A stretch of DNA of 64,000 bases from Astragalus membranaceus (Eukaryota; Streptophyta; Magnoliopsida; Fabales; Fabaceae), in assembly GCA_039519185.1 (NCBI GenBank), contig JAZGSX010000010.1, forward strand, positions 1,488,001 to 1,552,000, in the 5' to 3' direction. Of the stretch, positions 1-9,994 are shown piece by piece. Made by a program: the position numbers and the translations under genes. The stretch's first letter is position 1. The number at the start of each line of letters is the position of its first letter. The notes under the pieces are model-generated. The model was not told the origin of the DNA, ran no database searches, and saw only the letters and a list, made by a program, of their open reading frames with translations.

Positions 1-413
1 AAAAATACCTGCTTGAAATGTTCCCAAGTCTGGGGAGTATCCATAGTTACCATCATGGCTTTGGCATTAGTCCACCAGTTGTTAGCTTCTCCTTTCAGCA
101 TATGAGTTGCCAATCTCAACTTGTCATCATCAGTTACTTGCATAGCTACGAAGATCTTCTCTATATCATCTAGCCAATGCTGAGCTTCCATAACATCCGG
201 TCCTCCTCGGAACTCGGACGGCTTCATTTTCAGAAATTCAGAGAAAACCCTCCTTGGGTCAACTTGAGGCTCAGGGACTTGTTGGGGCTGAGCTTGAGCA
301 TTCTGTTGCATCTGCAACATATCTTCCATCATCTTCTGTTGTCTCTCGATCACGTTCTGCATCCATGCAGAATGCGGATCAACTGGTGGGTTATTCCTCG
401 ATCCTCCTGCCAT
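1..413 (-). CDS. gag: Gag N-terminal part of element A (incomplete at window edge)
   Basis: This frame reads from an ATG at 413-411 to the window edge, about 137 codons, without a stop. The protein begins MAGGSRNNPP and continues into the Ty3/gypsy capsid domain, with the motifs WLDDIEK and NWWTNAKAMM. Gag forms the cytoplasmic virus-like particle. It is closely similar to the gag of element B. At the codon where B has an in-frame stop (22563-22565) this copy has a Gln codon, so it may be intact. I chose this ATG because the equivalent methionine starts gag in B and it follows the PBS by about 130 bases. Downstream domains cannot be assessed. Confidence 0.85.
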   Translation of the reverse strand, partial: MAGGSRNNPPVDPHSAWMQNVIERQQKMMEDMLQMQQNAQAQPQQVPEPQVDPRRVFSEFLKMKPSEFRGGPDVMEAQHWLDDIEKIFVAMQVTDDDKLRLATHMLKGEANNWWTNAKAMMVTMDTPQTWEHFKQVF

Positions 414-543
414 AATTCTGCAAATGATACACCAAGTATTTAGTTGATCAGTCTCAATGTCTCTTAGTATCACAAGAAGCAAGATAGCAGAGTTACTCGA
501 GGGATAAAACCACCCTAACTGTCTAAGCCCGACTAGGTCGAAC

Positions 544-556
544 TGCTCTGATACCA
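544..556 (-). other. Primer binding site of element A (initiator Met tRNA type)
   Basis: The minus strand reads TGGTATCAGAGCA, the standard complement to the 3' end of plant initiator Met tRNA. It sits three bases from the LTR end at 560. Confidence 0.9.
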
Positions 557-962
557 TAATGTAACACCCCGATAAATTCTAACATATAGAATCACCGAAA
601 TGCACTAAATGGCATACATCAGAGTAACTTCCTGTTATTGAAATATTGAACACATCTAAAACATTAGATAATACATAATAACTGGTTCTCTGAACCTCAT
701 AACTTTCTGAAAATGCTTAAGTTCCAAAACTTAAGACTTGTACATAATCCTGGTGTTCAATAATCCAAAAACATAAAGTAGCGGAAACGATTTTACAACT
801 TAACAATGAAAGTTATACAATCGGAAAATAGGAACCATAAACGGAAACAAGGTCTAAAACATTAAACTAGGTCTTCAATGACTCCAAGAGTCACACCAGC
901 TAGCCATGCTTTACCGCCTTTGCTTTCCCCTGTTTCTCTGTAAAAACCACAAATATGAAGGG

Positions 963-981
963 TGAGATAAACATTATCTCA
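963..981 (-). other. Conserved LTR hairpin TGAGATAA/TTATCTCA
   Basis: Perfect 8-bp inverted repeat with a 3-base loop. The same position in other LTRs has TGAGACAA/TTGTCTCA (39926-39942) and TGAGAT/ATCTCA (33403-33417), so the arms change together. Confidence 0.7.
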
Positions 982-1168
982 GTGAGTCCTATCGAGACCC
1001 CTTACTACTCTAGCGGTTCATTATGCCTTGTTTTGAACTCGTGGTTCTAAAAGCAATCACGTGGAAATACATTTAGTTCCTGTAACCTTCATGCTCATGG
1101 CCCTCCTAAGCGACACATGAAGCATGCAATCTTTGTTCCATGTTTTTAGCATAACACCTCAGTCTACC

Positions 1169-1275
1169 TATTTTATAGGCATCTCTTGACCTTTTGGTGA
1201 ACCCATCCCGCTATTTCTAGCAGGGGAAACATTCTTGAGTCTAGGTTTTGGGGCTCATGACTTCCCCTCCCCTAG
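1169..1275. repeat. 107-bp flank of element X, repeated at 12255-12361
   Basis: The 107 bases left of the X insertion reappear directly after the truncated right LTR of X. A normal Ty3/gypsy target duplication is 5 bp. See the matching finding. Confidence 0.9.
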
Positions 1276-1640
1276 TGTTGCACCCCGAAAAATCCCTGGT
1301 TTGGGTTTCTCAATGTACAACGTAGAAAATTTTGGAGCCGCCACCAATATTTTAATTTTAAGACCAAAACATTGAAAAAAGGTCTTTTGGATAAGGCGGA
1401 TGGTCTTTGAAAACTAGAGATATAGGTTCGGGGGTCGATTACGTGCGAGGAAGGTGTTAGCACCGCGCACGTCCTTTCTACCGAAAGGGAACCTCTAATT
1501 AAATGTGTGGTTTTAATGTTTGATTTGAAAAATACCTAGATTTGCCTATTTATTTCTTATTTGGAGATGAATAGGAAATCTTTAATGGCAATTTTATTTT
1601 AGGTGAGAAAAGGGGAAAAAAAAGGTTTTTAGAAAAAAGT

Positions 1641-1709
1641 GCTTGACGGGACATGGCCCGCTCCTACGTATCTCCCGGTGCGATGGAGAATTCAAAGCTA
1701 CGTAGTTCT
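1641..1709 (-). other. TACGTA hairpin module 1 in X LTR
   Basis: Layout on the plus strand: CTTGACG, hairpin ACGGG/CCCGC, CTCCTACGTA, hairpin TCTCC/GGAGA, ATTCAAAGCTACGTAGTTCT. The same layout recurs at 2132-2193 and 8755-8823 with different but still pairing stems. An identical copy is at 10360-10428 in the right LTR. Confidence 0.75.
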
Positions 1710-1782
1710 TGGTTCTTTTTGAAAAGTTTTTTGTCTTTTATCTTTTTTAGTGAGTTTTTGAAATAGGACGAGCATTAGCAAA

Positions 1783-2058
1783 TGATTAAACTAGCAAAGG
1801 CTATGATGAATCACTACTAAATACTCAGAAAAAGAGAGAATTGTACCGCTAGTCAAACGAACAAAGGTTCTGATGGACTATTGACAACAACTCGTTTTTA
1901 TTATCTTTTTTGAAAGTCGTTTTCGAATGAGATTGATTTGTACGACGATCAAACTAACAAAGGTTATGATGGATCGTCGTTTATTATTCTTATGGGAAAA
2001 AGGACATTGCCACTAATAGCTAAACGAACAAAGGCTCTGATGAGCTACTAGTAGCAAT
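1783..2058 (-). other. Array of four hairpins with near-invariant CAAAGG...TGATG loop
   Basis: Units at 1783-1813 (TGATT/AATCA), 1850-1880 (TAGTC/GACTA), 1942-1980 (ACGACGATC/GATCGTCGT, 9 bp perfect) and 2006-2058 (TAGCT/AGCTA plus an outer ATTGC/GCAAT). The 21-base loop is nearly constant while all four stems differ and still pair. The array is about 600 bases downstream of the TATA box in transcript direction, so it falls in the 5' leader or U5. A fifth, diverged unit is at 9424-9474. Confidence 0.8.
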
Positions 2059-2131
2059 GGGTTTGAAAATGTTTTTGTTTGTTTTATGAAAATGATTGGC
2101 TTAGGGGGATGAAAAGAATTTTATTTGTTGC

Positions 2132-2193
2132 GCTTGACGAGAACGGGGCTCGCTCCTACGTATCCCAAACGGGAATCAAAGCGACGTAGTTCT
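2132..2193 (-). other. TACGTA hairpin module 2 in X LTR
   Basis: Same layout as module 1, with the first hairpin CGAG/CTCG and the second TCCC/GGGA. Compared with module 1 both arms have changed together. Copy in the right LTR at 10851-10912. Confidence 0.75.
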
Positions 2194-2662
2194 AAAAAAT
2201 GTTTTTGAGAGGGTTTAAAAGGGGCAAGCTGAATCACCCGAGACCATCTTCACCACTTAGAATATGATGCACTAGGCATAAGTGGGAATCATATGGTTCG
2301 TCCTCAGCAATGGACGATAACATACAAGAACGAGTAGATGAATGCTGTAGCTAAGTTAAATCACATGGACTACAATAACTAAATATTAACAAATGAAAAG
2401 ACTGAAATACCTCTGATGAAGACAGATATTACAGATCTGAAGAACGAGCGAAAATGAAACGGAGAACTGGAAAATGAGATTTGCGAGAGTTGTCTTCCCC
2501 GATCTCGTGAAATATCTCTCAGATCTCGTGAAAATGTCCCTCAGATCTAGTGAAAAATGTGTGTAGCAATTCTTCTCTCTGATCTTGTGGGAAGTGTCCG
2601 TGTAAATCTCTGTCTGCCTTTCTCTGATCTCGTGAACTCCTCTACAAATGATTTTGAAGCTG

Positions 2663-2674
2663 CCTATTTATAGG
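2663..2674 (-). promoter_or_regulatory. TATA box of X 3' LTR
   Basis: The minus strand reads CCTATAAATAGG, a near-ideal plant TATA box. Transcription would start about 30 bases to the left (around 2635), which defines U3 as everything to its right. Confidence 0.75.
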
Positions 2675-2699
2675 CGTAGAATTTTTAAAAACATTTATT

Positions 2700-3294
2700 G
2701 CAATGAAGAATCGATTGTTTGAGCCTTTGGAAATATGTAGGAATCGATTCTTTATGTTTGAAAATGATAAGAAATCGATTCTTGGTCCCTTTGAAAACAA
2801 GAGGAATCGATTTTCAGGACCTTTTGCATAGGTGAAAATCGATTCTTGCTTTAGTTAAAATAGTGGGAATCGATTCTTGAGCCTTTGGAGATAATAAAGA
2901 ATCGATTCTTGGCTCCTTTGAAAACAAGAGGAATCGATTTTCAGGACCTTTTGCATAGGTGAAAATCGATTCTTGCTTTAGTTAACACAATGAGGAATCG
3001 ATTCTTGAGCCTTTGGAAATAGTGGGAATCGATTTTCAGGACCTTTGGCATAGGTGAAAATCGATTCCTTACTTAGTTAACACAATGAGGAATCGATTCT
3101 TGAGCCTTTGGAAATAGTGGGAATCGATTTTCAGGACCTTTGGCATAGGTGAAAATCGATTCCTTACTTAGTTAACACAATGAGGAATCGATTCTTGAGC
3201 CTTTGGAAATAGTGGGAATCGATTTTCAGGACCTTTTTCATAGGTGAAAATCGATTCCTTACTTAGTTAACACAATGAGGAATCGATTCTTGCT
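2700..3294 (-). repeat. U3 array of about 19 AATCGATT palindromes (X 3' LTR)
   Basis: AATCGATT cores occur about every 30 bases, many paired as GGAATCGATTTTC...GAAAATCGATTCC, a 13-bp perfect inverted repeat around an 18-base spacer. The last three units form a tandem repeat of about 95 bp. The array lies immediately upstream of the TATA box. Confidence 0.9.
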
Positions 3295-3593
3295 TTCCAT
3301 AAAAGTGTTTTTTGACATGCATGCATAAAATATTTCCCAGAGCTTGCCATGCATGCATAACATATTTTTCCAAAACTTGCCATGCATACATAACACATTT
3401 TCAAAAAACCCTAATTTGATGCATGAGGCTTATTGCAAAAATCATTTTCATAGACCCTGAGAAATGACCAAAAATGCCCTTTTTGACTCTAACCTCCCAA
3501 AACGTGCATTCTAAACCTAAAAGTGATGCGTAATTTATTTTTGTGTGGAAAATTAGGGTTTGGACCTAAGCCGGACAAAATTGGGGTATGACA

Positions 3594-3609
3594 GCTGCCC
3601 CTCTTTATC
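3594..3609 (-). other. Polypurine tract of X
   Basis: The minus strand reads GATAAAGAGGGGCAGC directly before the 3' LTR, the expected place for the plus-strand primer. Confidence 0.8.
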
Positions 3610-3750
3610 TGAATTTTAACGAGGAATATGAATTGGCCGAAACATATTCCAAGGCAAAATGAAGATAAAGAATTCAGAAACTATACCGATTTTGTCCACT
3701 TGGGAAAACCCGAATTTTCCTCTTTTTTCTTTTTCTAGATTTTTTTGAAA

Positions 3751-4053
3751 AGATGGGCACTTTTGTGCAGAAAGCGGTAAAGTGGGCACTTGGCGTGCAG
3801 AAAGCAGTAAATGGGCACTTGCGTGCAGACAGAAAAGTAAAATGGGCACTTGCGTGCAGACAGAAAAGTAAAATGGGCACTTGCGTGCAGACAGAAAAGT
3901 AAAATGGGCACTTGCGTGCAGACAGGAAAGTAAAATGGGCACTTGCGTGCAGACAGCAAAGTAAAATGGGCACTTGCGTGCGGACAGAAAAGTAAAATGG
4001 GCACTTGCGTGCAGACAGAAAAGTAAAATGGGCACTTGCGTGCAGAAAACGGT
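3751..4053. repeat. 31-bp minisatellite inside X
   Basis: About nine copies of a unit centred on ATGGGCACTTGCGTGCAG, spaced 31 bp in the regular part (3838-4025) and less regular at both ends. Open frames across it come from the repeat, not from selection. Confidence 0.92.
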
Positions 4054-4617
4054 AAATTGCCCAGGCTGCCTAAAACCTGTAATCCTTAAACGAACTCTTT
4101 GACGAATCCGAGTTTGCACGTAGCTTTGAGGAGCACGCTCTACCTGTTGGCCTTTTCGAGCGACCGGGGGGATCGTTATCAGCTCCGGAACTGATATACT
4201 GATCAATGCACGGCGTCCACTGCATCTTAGGCTGATACAACTATTCCGTTGAACCTCACATGGGGCTGCGGTCCATCGCGTTGCTCGTACACGATGTGAG
4301 ACCTGGGCAGAAGGGAGCGATGATCTCTGTGCTCCAATCCGCAATGCACGCTTGAGCGCTCTCTTTTCTTTTCTCTCCTTCCTTTCTATTTCTCTTTTTT
4401 CTTCTTTTTTCTTTCTGAACTCCCAACTTGGGGGAACATTTTCTGGAATCTGGGGGCGAGGGCTAACACCGAAGTGCTCATCCTCTCTTTGTACCTGTAG
4501 CTGAAAATGAATAAATGCATGCAATGCAAATGCCATGATTGCTGTTTTCTTTTTTCTTATGATGAATGATGAGTTTCTTATTTCCTTTGTCTATGTCGGA
4601 TGAATGCATGATCTTTT

Positions 4618-4946
4618 ACTGTTCCTATATGCAATGATTTTCCTTCTCTTCTCTTGTCTGTACGCAATGCATGATTTTCTTTTTCTTTTGCTTATGAATG
4701 CATGATTTTCTACTGTTCTTATATGCTTGATGAATGCAATGATTTTCCTTCTCTTCTCTTGTCTGTACGCAATGCATGATTTTCTTTTTCTTTTGCTTAT
4801 GAATGCATGATTTTCTACTGTTCTTATATGCTTGATGAATGCCATGATTTTCCTTCTCTTCTCTTGTCTGTACGCAATGCATGATTTTCTTTTTCTTTTG
4901 CTTATGAATGCATGATTTTCTACTGTTCTTATATGCTTGATGAATG
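4618..4946. repeat. Tandem repeat of about 105 bp inside X
   Basis: Three near-identical copies, each with GATTTTCCTTCTCTTCTC followed by GTACGCAATGCATG. Copies start near 4635, 4741 and 4846. Confidence 0.88.
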
Positions 4947-7058
4947 CGATGCCTGACTTTATTTGTTCTTTTGCTTTTTTCCTCTTTGGTTCCTCTTTTT
5001 GCTCTTTTAAGAAACAAGGGTATGCGAATGCAAAGCTTTGGTGTTTGATGAATGCTCATGTATTTTAATGGAATGACAGATGACATGTAATGGAAAACTT
5101 TTCTTTTTTTGTCTTTTTTCTATGAAGTGTGAATATTGCTGGTGAATAACATGAAATGATGAATGACATGGGATGTTTTAGCTTTTTCTTTTTTTTTTTT
5201 TTTTTATGAGATGCCAGTATTGATGTGATGCGACTGTATTGCTTTGATGTTTGAATGCAAATGTATGCGGTGATTGATGCTTTGATGAATGAAATGCTCC
5301 TGTTCTAACTTCCGTTTGTTTCTTTTTGCTTCTTCTATGAAATGCAAAATGCAATGCTCTGATGTTTGATGCAATGATCCTTGTTCTTTTTCTTTTATGG
5401 AAATGCTAACGTTAATATGATGCATATGCACTGTTTTAATGTTTGATGATTGAATGACAAAGGAATGCTTGTGAAATGATGAATGATATGGAATGTTGGA
5501 TGACAGGGAATGTTTTTGTGCTGCTTTTGTGGTTTCTTTTCTTTGTTTTCTTTTTGCTTTCTTTGTTTTTTCTGTGAAATATCTGATGCAAAATGTAATG
5601 CTCTAGTGATGAATGACATGCAATGATTTTGTTTTTTTTCTTTTTATGAAGTGCGAACATTAACATGATGCCAATGACGTGGAATGTTTTTTTTTCTTTT
5701 TGCTATGTGATGAATGCACAAAATGTGATGATGCAAATGTAATGCTTTGATGCATGTGCTATAATGCCTAGATGCATGAGGTAAACATTTTTGTGATGAT
5801 GAGATGCGAGACTTTGAATGCAAGGACTTGAGATGATTATTGATCATTTTGTTGAAAAATTGAATTTGACTCAAACTCTGGTGTTCTCAAGGTTTTTATT
5901 TACAAACAACCTCACTTGTTTTCTCTTTCTTTCCATGATGACTGAATTTTAGATATCACGTAAACAACTTGTGTTCTCTCCTTTGAAGCATTATCTAGTA
6001 AGCATGCATAGGAGTGCAAATGTGAATGAATGAGTCAGTTAACTTGGAATTGGTTTAGGGCATGGACTTTTATGGCAAGTGAAGGAATGACAGACATGGT
6101 TGTTGCCGAAGCTCATGAGGGCTCAAGAGATACAAGATTGCCCCAATTCAGGTCTTTGAATAGTTTGCCCCTGTCTAGTGGTGACAATAACTAGGGGCGT
6201 AGAAGGTGATGAATTGGGAATGCTTCGGCTTTTGAAAGGGAAGGTGGAGCAAAAGAGATTTAGTCTCAACCCATAGAGTTTGATGTTGCCCCAGTCATAA
6301 CAAGGACAAAGCTGCCCCAATTAGAATGACAAGGCCTTGTTTAGGATAGTGAGTTGAGAGATTGCCCCGGTGAGGTTTTATAGGAATGAATGAGGTGAAG
6401 GAATGGGAACGCACTTGGCCCACTTTCGAATGACATTTCAAATGGTTTCTTTGAGTGAGGTTGTGAAAGGCGGCAGAGTTATGGTGACGGTTATGAACTG
6501 AGGGTAATATATGAATGGGGTGGGCAATGAACAAACCTCCCCAAAGTTGAGTGGTGTGAGAGGTGAAGGGGATGCCCCAACTTTTAGATCTGAGTGGTGT
6601 CCTCAGTGTAAATCTTTGGTTCTCTATGAATGCCTTGACTTTGGTAATGAAGAGAGGCCTCATTTGGTGATCACTAAACCTTGTTTTAATGCATCTTGAA
6701 TGTGCTTTGGAGTGAAAGTCCCTCTTTTTATTTTGTCAGCTTTCTTTTTTCTGACTGTTTGTTTTTTCTTTTTGAGCAAACACATTGTAAACAGATAAAC
6801 TTATTTGTCCTAAAATTAAAATTTTGAGAAAACGAAAGCAACCGGTCATTGATCGAAATGGACTTTGCAGGATTGTGATGTTTTGTGGAGAAGGGATGAT
6901 TGGGCTTATCGGAGTGTTTGGGTTTATGGGAGGATGGGTCTTATTCAGCGTTGGCCGATGGTCAATGGTTTATGAAGGGGATAGTTACTAGGTTTGATGA
7001 GGTGAGGTGTTTGAAGGCTTTATGAAAGAAGAGATGGTTAAACCCAGTGAATTGAGGG

Positions 7059-7059
<1 letters not shown>

Positions 7060-7098
<39 letters not shown>
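7060..7098. repeat. Homopolymer T run (39)
   Basis: Uninterrupted T run. A second run of 33 T is at 7569-7601. Exact lengths may be affected by sequencing error. Confidence 0.9.
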
Positions 7099-7099
<1 letters not shown>

Positions 7100-7566
7100 A
7101 AAGGAGAAATGATCGAGCCCATTGAATTGAGGGCTTTTTGGGAGGGGAGCTCTTATGCTTTATGGCAAAATGTATTGGCTCTTAATTTATACTCCATTTG
7201 TCTTCCTTTCTTCACTTTGGGATTCTCCTTTTTGAAACTTTGTTATTCCCCTCCTTTTGCGGATTTCCTTTCCTTTTGACTTGGGTGAGAATGATATACC
7301 ATCTTTGATGTGGAATTAACCCTTGTCCGGAGTGATGGGGATATCTTGGGCTTTTCTTGGCTTAAGATGGGTAACAAAGGATGTTTTTATGATTTTGAAT
7401 CTTTGGCTTAAGAGGGGTAGGGAATGGTCTTTCTGGGATTTTAGGTTCTTGAGGGTGTGGAGAGAAGGCCAAATTTCATTTCAAATCCTGATTACTTATT
7501 TCTGTAAGACTTAACTTTAGGACAATAATTTATCTATCTTCATGTCTTTGCTCTTTTATTTTCCCT

Positions 7567-7603
<37 letters not shown>

Positions 7604-8754
7604 CCTAATTTTTGCCTGGACCGCTCTTTGCGAGTTTTCAATCCACCGGGCGCTCATTTTTGCCTAGGCCGCCCTTTGCGGGTTTTCAACCTAGCGAGCT
7701 TATTTTATCTTTTTTATTTATTATATTTTTTTAGAAAGACTTGCACTAAGGGAATATGATACCGACAAGGAAAATTAGTGATCACAGAATTGCCCCAGCA
7801 TGGAGGACTTAAAGTGTTAGTGGGAATGAACCAAAAGTCAAGTATGCACTGATGGGAGAGAATATGCGCTTTAGGGGTGGACGGGGCGGGATTAGACTTG
7901 GATGGGGAATGATGATAAATGAAGGAAATTGACTGACTCAAACAAGAGAAACTGCACGTGGCATGCATGCTTACTAGAAGAACGCTTCACAGAGAATTAA
8001 CATTGGTTAAAACATGATATAAAAACTTTTTGATGAACTGTTTCGGTCTTTTATCATGGAATGGATGAGATGTAATCCCCTTTTTTGAAGGAAATACAAA
8101 TGAGCTATTGATGTGAAAAACTGAGTGCCTTGGAACACCTTGAGTTTGCCAATGAGTGAGGGTAAACTTTTCCAAAAAGGAAAGATTACTTTGCAAGAAC
8201 ATTTCGTCTCTCATCACAACATTTTTGTTGTACGCAATGCATGGATGAAAACATTATGATGTATACATGATGAAGATGAAATGCATGAAAGCATGTCTAC
8301 TTGAAAGGTGTGATTATTCTAAAAGTTTTTTCTTTTTGATGTTTTCTTTTTGTGCAAGACGAAATATGAAATGCCAATGCATCTTTGGGTGATGAATGAT
8401 GCAAGAGGCAAGACAAGATATGAAATGCTGATGCCTCCTTTTTCTTTTGAATGATGAAAGATGCAGGAATGATGATAATTTTTTATTTTTTATTTTTTTT
8501 TTAGAGGCAAGGCGAAGTATGAAATGCCAACGCCCCTTCCTTTTTTGAAAGATGCATGTATGGAGGAATGATGCATGAATGCTACATTTTGAATAAATTT
8601 GATGATGAATGAGATGCTTTCTTGTTTTTTTTTTTTGTGCAATGAAATGCATGATGCTCACAATGATTTTTTTTGTTTTTTAGTTTTGGAACATGATTTT
8701 GAAAATTATTTGGAGATGCAAATGATTTATTGGAAAAAAGGTTTTAGAAAAATG

Positions 8755-8823
8755 TGCTTGACGGGGTATGACCCGTTCCTACGTATCCCCATTGTAATGA
8801 GGAATCAAAGCTTACGTAGTTCT
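8755..8823 (-). other. TACGTA hairpin module 3, internal copy
   Basis: This is the same module as in the LTR (1641-1709), but lies in the internal region about 1.15 kb downstream of the PBS in transcript direction. First hairpin ACGGG/CCCGT, second CCCATT/AATGAGG. Flanking words also match the LTR copy. Confidence 0.75.
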
Positions 8824-9007
8824 ACTGTGTCTTTTTTGAAATAATGCTTATGCATGAATGCCTCGTCTTGGATGAACTCGACGAGGATGATTATAAATGA
8901 AATGCTTATGCTATGCAGATGATAATTGTCTTTTGTTTTATCTTTATGTAATGAAAGGGAATGCGAGATGAATGGTTTTTTTTTTTTTCAAAATTGGAAT
9001 TTTATGC

Positions 9008-9056
9008 AAATGATGCAATGATGCAGTGATGCAATGATGCGATGATGCAAGGATGC
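9008..9056. repeat. ATGATGCA-type microsatellite
   Basis: Short run of ATGATGC and ATGATGCAR units, part of the wider ATGC-rich tract. Confidence 0.8.
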
Positions 9057-9423
9057 TTTTTTTTGTGTTTTTGCAGAAAGAGGATATTTACAGGCGGTAA
9101 TTTGAAAATTTCCACACTATATGCCACCTCATATAGGCGTTTATTGAAAAGGGAAAGCATATCTTTTTTATTTTCGAAGATTTTGAAGGAAAAATTGATT
9201 GAACTGAATGCAACAATGCAGCACACAATTTGGAAAGCCCTTGTGACCTAAAAGGGGGTAGAACCTATGATCTAAGGCACTTTAGGGATAGCCTTCTCAT
9301 GTAGCTCTATTCACACCCTCACAAAGGTCATCAGAGCCACAGTCCCTCTCATGAAAATCCCCGTAAATGCAGCAAACTGCTAGGTACGAGGCATCATGAA
9401 AGAGCACAACTCTGATTGAAACT

Positions 9424-9474
9424 TTCGTAAGTAGCCAAACGGACAAAGGTCCTGATGGGCTCCCACTACTCGAA
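9424..9474 (-). other. Diverged CAAAGG-loop hairpin in the X leader
   Basis: AGCC/GGCT flanks a loop with CAAAGG and TGATG, enclosed by an outer TTCG/CGAA pair. It matches the LTR hairpin units at 1783-2058 in loop sequence and layout, and lies between PBS and the TACGTA copy. Confidence 0.6.
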
Positions 9475-9972
9475 TCCACTCATCCTAAGGTATCCTAACA
9501 GACCTGGGTTATGGTCTCTTTCCCTAATCGTATAATCTCGAGGTATAAGTGTGTGTGTGCGAAGGGCATTTCCTTAAAAAACTACCCTACCTGCAAATGA
9601 AGATCCAGAACAGTCCAGACAATAGAAAGCCATAACATGTCGTCTACCCTAGGGTTCAATACCAATCAAATACAACTAATCTAGGGTGCCAACAACAAAC
9701 ACATTACTTACCTCAGAAAGGGAGCTGAGAAGAAGGGGACATGACAAGAGAGGGGAAATATGCATGAGGGAACTAAGCATTTAAGCAAAGAAGTAACTAT
9801 CTATTATTTTAAGCAAACATAGAAGAAGAATGCATATGGATGCAACATGCTTATGAAAAAGAAGAAGAATAGAGGCAAAGCAAGATGTTCAAATCAATCA
9901 CACAAACCACACACTTAATTAATTAGGCTTGACCCACTTTTGAAAAAAATGTTTTTTTTTTTTTTTTTTTTT

Positions 9973-9992
9973 AGTCCCCAGTGGAGTCGCCA
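9973..9992 (-). other. Primer binding site of X (Arg tRNA type)
   Basis: The minus strand reads TGGCGACTCCACTGGGGACT, two bases from the LTR end at 9995. I recall this as the Ogre-type Arg tRNA PBS. The tRNA identity was not computed. Confidence 0.75.
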
Positions 9993-9994
9993 GC

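Larger units (their letters stand above)
560..1275 (-). repeat. 5' LTR of element A, U5-side segment
   Basis: The segment starts TGTAACACCCCG at the PBS side and matches the LTRs of B (15732 and 22842) almost base for base at first, then diverges. It contains the TGAGATAA/TTATCTCA hairpin (963-981) and two degenerate hairpin units (about 1029-1110). It ends at the insertion point of element X, just after CCTAG. Confidence 0.88.
1276..3593 (-). repeat. 3' LTR of element X
   Basis: Starts TGTTGCACCCCG and ends GGTATGACA, giving TG...CA termini. On the minus strand U3 is at the right and holds the AATCGATT array (2700-3294), followed by a TATA box (2674-2663). The predicted R/U5 holds four CAAAGG-loop hairpins and two TACGTA modules. 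Confidence 0.92.
3594..9994 (-). other. Non-coding internal region of X
   Basis: There are 6.4 kb between PPT and PBS with no convincing reading frame. It contains a 31-bp minisatellite (3751-4053), a tandem of about 105 bp (4618-4946), stretches built from ATGC and GATGAATGC words (about 4950-5800 and 8220-9056), repeated TTGCCCC words (6130-7800), two long T runs (7060-7098 and 7569-7601), a duplicated unit of about 68 bp with GCCCTTTGCGGG (7604-7705), and one internal copy of an LTR module (8755-8823). On the minus strand the T runs are A runs of 39 and 33. Confidence 0.8.

Noticed and set aside
3616..4536. 306-codon minus-strand frame with CTQVPIL repeats
   Set aside because: The frame crosses the 31-bp minisatellite inside non-coding X. 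The repeat explains the periodic protein; no domain is visible.
4591..5086. Lys-rich frames over the tandem repeat of about 105 bp
   Set aside because: Repeat-derived and low complexity.
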